Below are positions 6,110-8,071 of a stretch of 8,071 nt of DNA, in pieces. The position numbers and the translations under genes are program-made. Position 1 is the first letter of the stretch, and every line of letters begins with the position of its first letter. The DNA comes from Deltaproteobacteria bacterium. Its GTDB lineage: Bacteria > Desulfobacterota > Deferrimicrobia > Deferrimicrobiales > Deferrimicrobiaceae. The notes under the pieces were generated by a model, which worked only from the letters and a program-made list of their open reading frames with translations, did no database searches and had not been told where the DNA came from. The stretch covers positions 1 through 8,071 of the forward strand of contig PQAK01000174.1 in NCBI GenBank assembly GCA_003105225.1, in the 5' to 3' direction.

Positions 6110-6853
6110 TCACATGTACAGCCCGCCGTTGATCCCGATCACCTGCCCCGTAACGTAGCCCGCGCCGTCCGATGCCAGGTAGAGCGCAAGCTCCGCCACC
6201 TCCTCGGGGGCGGCGAATCGTTTCAGGGGAATCTGGTCCAGGAACGCTTTCTGGACCGCCTCCGGCAAGCTCGACGTCATGGCCGTCTGGATGAATCCGG
6301 GGGCGATCGCATTCACCGTGATCCCGCGCGAGCCGAGCTCGCGCGCCATCGATTTCGTGAAGCCCGCGATCCCCGCCTTGGCGGCCGAATAGTTCGACTG
6401 CCCGGCATTTCCCATCAGGCCGACGACCGAGCTCATGTTGACGATCCGGCCGCCGCGCTGCTTGATCATGTGGCGGGACACGGCCTTGGTGAGCAGGAAG
6501 GTCCCCTTGAGGTTGGTCCGGACGACCGCGTCGAAATCCTCTTCGGTCATGCGCATCAGGAGGTTGTCCCGGGTGATCCCGGCGTTGTTCACCAGGATGT
6601 CGATCCGCCCCTGGGCGGCGACGATGCGGGCGACCGCCGCGTCGACCTGTGCGGCGTCCCCGACGTCGAACATCTCCACCATCCCCCGGCCCCCGGCCTT
6701 CTCGATGCCGGCCAGCGTTTCCCGCGCGGCCGTCTCGTTGACGACGTCGCTGATGACCGCCACGGCGCCTTCGGCGGCGAACCGCTCCACGATGGACTTC
6801 CCGATCCCGCGCGCGGAGCCGGTGACCAGTGCAACCTTGCCCGCAAGCCGCAT
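6110..6853 (-). CDS. fabG: 3-oxoacyl-[acyl-carrier-protein] reductase
   Basis: A 247-residue short-chain dehydrogenase that reduces 3-ketoacyl-ACP with NADPH, the first reduction in each fatty-acid cycle. The Rossmann dinucleotide motif TGSARGIG is at 11-18 and NNAG at 89-92. The catalytic tetrad is Asn114, Ser142, Tyr155 and Lys159 (YSAAK). VNAIAPGFIQTAMT and the C-terminal TGQVIGINGGLYM are typical of FabG rather than other SDRs. The frame is open upstream to an ATG at 6925 inside fabD. I choose the ATG at 6853 because it opens the canonical MRLAGKVALVTG and is preceded by GGAAGGGGG. The gene follows fabD after 61 nt and precedes acpP by 30 nt, the common fabD-fabG-acpP order. Genomes often hold several FabG paralogues; context makes this the main one. 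Confidence 0.97.
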   Translation of the reverse strand: MRLAGKVALVTGSARGIGKSIVERFAAEGAVAVISDVVNETAARETLAGIEKAGGRGMVEMFDVGDAAQVDAAVARIVAAQGRIDILVNNAGITRDNLLMRMTEEDFDAVVRTNLKGTFLLTKAVSRHMIKQRGGRIVNMSSVVGLMGNAGQSNYSAAKAGIAGFTKSMARELGSRGITVNAIAPGFIQTAMTSSLPEAVQKAFLDQIPLKRFAAPEEVAELALYLASDGAGYVTGQVIGINGGLYM

Positions 6854-6871
6854 CGCTTTCGCCCCCTTCCC

Positions 6872-6916
6872 GAAGTTTCTACCTTTGTTTCCGGCACCGG
6901 CACAAGAGAAAACTTC
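6872..6916 (-). repeat. short inverted repeat spanning the fabD-fabG spacer
   Basis: GAAGTTT (around the fabD stop on the coding strand) and AAACTTC (just before the fabG ribosome site) are a perfect 7-bp inverted repeat with a 31-nt loop. The stem is AT-rich and the loop long, so it is only weakly stable. Could be chance. The 61-nt spacer holds no other recognisable signal apart from the fabG ribosome site. Confidence 0.35.
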
Positions 6917-7847
6917 AGCCGGCAACGGCCCGCGCGCCCTCCAGGTCGGCGGGAGCGCAGAAGGACGCCGCGCCGGCGTCCCGGTCGATCCGGCGGAGCA
7001 GCCCGGAGAGCACCTTCCCGGGACCCACCTCGATAAACGACGAGGCGCCCATGCCGCGCATCCGCCGGACGCACGCCTCCCAGCGGACCGGGGCCGCGAT
7101 CTGGCGCAGCAGCAGGTCCGCGACCGGCGCCCCCGGAGGATACGGCTCGGCGCTCACGTTCGCCACGACGGGAAACCGGAACGTCCCCTCGGCGACCGCG
7201 CGAAGCTCCGGGGCAAGGCGGTCCGCGGCGGGCCGCATCAGGGAGCAGTGGAAGGGGGCGCTGACCGGCAGGGGAAGGGCCCGCTTCGCGCCCGCCGATC
7301 GGGCCGCCTCGCATGCGGCCTGCACCGCCGCCGCGCTCCCGGAAATCACGATCTGGTCCCCGCCGTTGAAGTTCGCCGGCTCCACGACGCCCATGCCCGC
7401 GGCGGCGCGGCAAACCGCCTCCACGCTCTCGGGAGACAACCCGATCAGCGCGGCCATCGCGCCCTCTCCCACGCGCACGGCCTCCTGCATGTACCGGCCC
7501 CGGGAGCGCAGGACGCGCGCCGCGTCCCCGACGGAAAGCGCCCCCGCCGCCACCAGCGCCGAATACTCCCCCAGGGAGTGGCCTGCGGCGCACAGCGGCG
7601 TCACCCCGGTTTCCGCCTCGAGCACCCGGAACGCCGCGACGCTCACGGTAAAGATCGCCGGCTGCGTGTTTTCGGTGAGGCGCAGCTCCTCGTCGGTCCC
7701 CCGGAAGCAGAGCGCCGCGAGGTCCATCCCCGCCGCGTCGGAAGCCTCCCGGAACACGGCGCGGGCGGCCGGATACGCCTCGTACAGCTCCTTCCCCATT
7801 CCCGCAAACTGCGAGGCTTGTCCGGGAAACAGCAGGCCGATCCCCAT
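6915..7847 (-). CDS. fabD: malonyl-CoA:ACP transacylase
   Basis: A 310-residue enzyme that transfers malonyl from CoA to ACP to supply all elongation steps. It begins MGIGLLFPGQASQ, with Gln10 in the oxyanion region. The nucleophile Ser91 is in GHSLGEYSAL, Arg116 for the malonyl carboxylate is in SRGRYMQEA, and catalytic His200 is in SAPFHCSLM; GPGKVL sits near the C terminus. Length matches E. coli FabD (309). Two starts compete. The ATG at 7847 has a GGGAGG site 5 nt away and gives the family N terminus. A GTG at 7862 would overlap the fabH stop by 4 nt (GTGA) and add five residues. I prefer 7847. The gene follows fabH by 11 nt and precedes fabG by 61 nt. Confidence 0.96.
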   Translation of the reverse strand: MGIGLLFPGQASQFAGMGKELYEAYPAARAVFREASDAAGMDLAALCFRGTDEELRLTENTQPAIFTVSVAAFRVLEAETGVTPLCAAGHSLGEYSALVAAGALSVGDAARVLRSRGRYMQEAVRVGEGAMAALIGLSPESVEAVCRAAAGMGVVEPANFNGGDQIVISGSAAAVQAACEAARSAGAKRALPLPVSAPFHCSLMRPAADRLAPELRAVAEGTFRFPVVANVSAEPYPPGAPVADLLLRQIAAPVRWEACVRRMRGMGASSFIEVGPGKVLSGLLRRIDRDAGAASFCAPADLEGARAVAG

Positions 7848-7852
7848 CCCCG

Positions 7853-7858
7853 CCTCCC
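7853..7858 (-). promoter_or_regulatory. fabD ribosome binding site
   Basis: The minus strand reads GGGAGG, 5 nt before the ATG at 7847 and immediately after the fabH TGA. It favours the ATG start over the upstream GTG at 7862, which would have to initiate within the fabH stop region without a comparable site. Confidence 0.65.
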
Positions 7859-8071
7859 TCACATCCGCATCAGCGCGGAGCCCCAGGTAAGACCGCCGCC
7901 GAACGCGGCCAGCAGAAGAAGATCGCCCTCCGCATACCGCCCCTGGTCCCGCGCCTCCGCGAGCGCGATCGGGATGGAGGCCGCGGAGGTGTTGCCGAAC
8001 CGGTCCACGTTCACGAACACGCGCTCCATCGGGATGTGGGCGTGCTCGGCCGTGGCCTCGATGATCCGGAT
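7859..8071 (-). CDS. fabH: 3-oxoacyl-[acyl-carrier-protein] synthase III, C-terminal fragment
   Basis: The last 70 codons of a KAS III that runs off the right edge; the window begins exactly in frame. The peptide starts IRIIEATAEH, which in the family directly follows the HQAN motif, so the catalytic His lies just outside the window, as does the catalytic Cys. The catalytic Asn is present in VDRFGNTSAASIPIAL (Asn27 of the fragment). EGDLLLLAAFGGGLTWGSAL is the standard FabH C terminus, and the protein ends at Met-Arg-Met. FabH condenses an acyl-CoA primer with malonyl-ACP to start fatty-acid synthesis. The stop TGA is followed at once by the fabD ribosome site. Position immediately upstream of fabD agrees with the usual fabH-fabD order. 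The acyl-CoA preference cannot be judged from this fragment. Confidence 0.96.
   Translation of the reverse strand: MRIIEATAEHAHIPMERVFVNVDRFGNTSAASIPIALAEARDQGRYAEGDLLLLAAFGGGLTWGSALMRM

Noticed and set aside
6101..6120. Possible NrdR box near the acpP leader (ACACT and TATAT-like bases)
   Set aside because: NrdR boxes are usually paired 16-bp palindromes upstream of ribonucleotide reductase genes. Here there is only one poor half-match, and no such gene follows.
5525..7036. 503-residue plus-strand open frame antisense to fabF, acpP and fabG
   Set aside because: Composition is rich in His, Arg, Asp and Leu without motifs, and it spans three genes with intact catalytic residues.
1..8071. CRISPR array, transposon ends, tRNA or rRNA genes
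   Set aside because: Coding sequence fills almost all of the window, the longest spacer is 70 nt, and I saw no direct repeats, transposase motifs or tRNA-like folds.

Overview
The window is GC-rich (roughly two thirds G+C by eye) and bacterial. Every gene I can support lies on the minus strand, so transcription runs from high to low coordinates. In that order the genes are fabH (3' end only), fabD, fabG, acpP, fabF, rpiB, glyA, a dCMP deaminase gene, nrdR, ribD, ribE and the first 26 codons of ribB or ribBA. The spacers between neighbours run from a 4-nt overlap to 70 nt. I see no convincing intrinsic terminator and no tRNA, rRNA, mobile element or CRISPR array. This gene order (type II fatty-acid genes, then rpiB-glyA-dCMP deaminase-nrdR, then ribD-ribE-ribBA) resembles what I recall from Geobacter-like and other Desulfobacterota ('deltaproteobacterial') genomes. 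With the high GC this makes such an organism the most likely source, but the assignment is an inference.

Region 1 (about 4537-8071) is the type II fatty-acid synthesis block. FabH starts chains, FabD loads malonyl groups onto ACP, AcpP carries the chain, FabG reduces the 3-ketoacyl-ACP and FabF elongates. FabD, FabG, AcpP and FabF are complete and keep their catalytic or modified residues. The two longest spacers in the window are here: 70 nt between acpP and fabF, holding a perfect 8-bp stem hairpin, and 61 nt between fabD and fabG.

Region 2 (about 1836-4532) is a sugar-phosphate, one-carbon and deoxynucleotide block. RpiB interconverts ribose-5-P and ribulose-5-P, GlyA makes methylene-THF from serine, the dCMP deaminase makes dUMP, and NrdR is the ATP-cone repressor of ribonucleotide reductase genes. 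GlyA and the deaminase supply the two substrates of thymidylate synthase. nrdR appears to start at TTG inside a TTGA overlap with the deaminase stop, behind a strong Shine-Dalgarno sequence.

Region 3 (1-1830) is riboflavin synthesis: bifunctional RibD, riboflavin synthase RibE, and the start of the 3,4-dihydroxy-2-butanone-4-phosphate synthase. That last enzyme consumes ribulose-5-P, a product of RpiB. An AT-rich patch inside ribE carries a perfect TATAAT on the coding strand and could be an internal promoter for the distal rib genes.

Overall this is a conserved housekeeping cluster. I found no evidence for a novel system. The points worth a second look are regulatory: start codons, overlaps, a hairpin and one composition anomaly.
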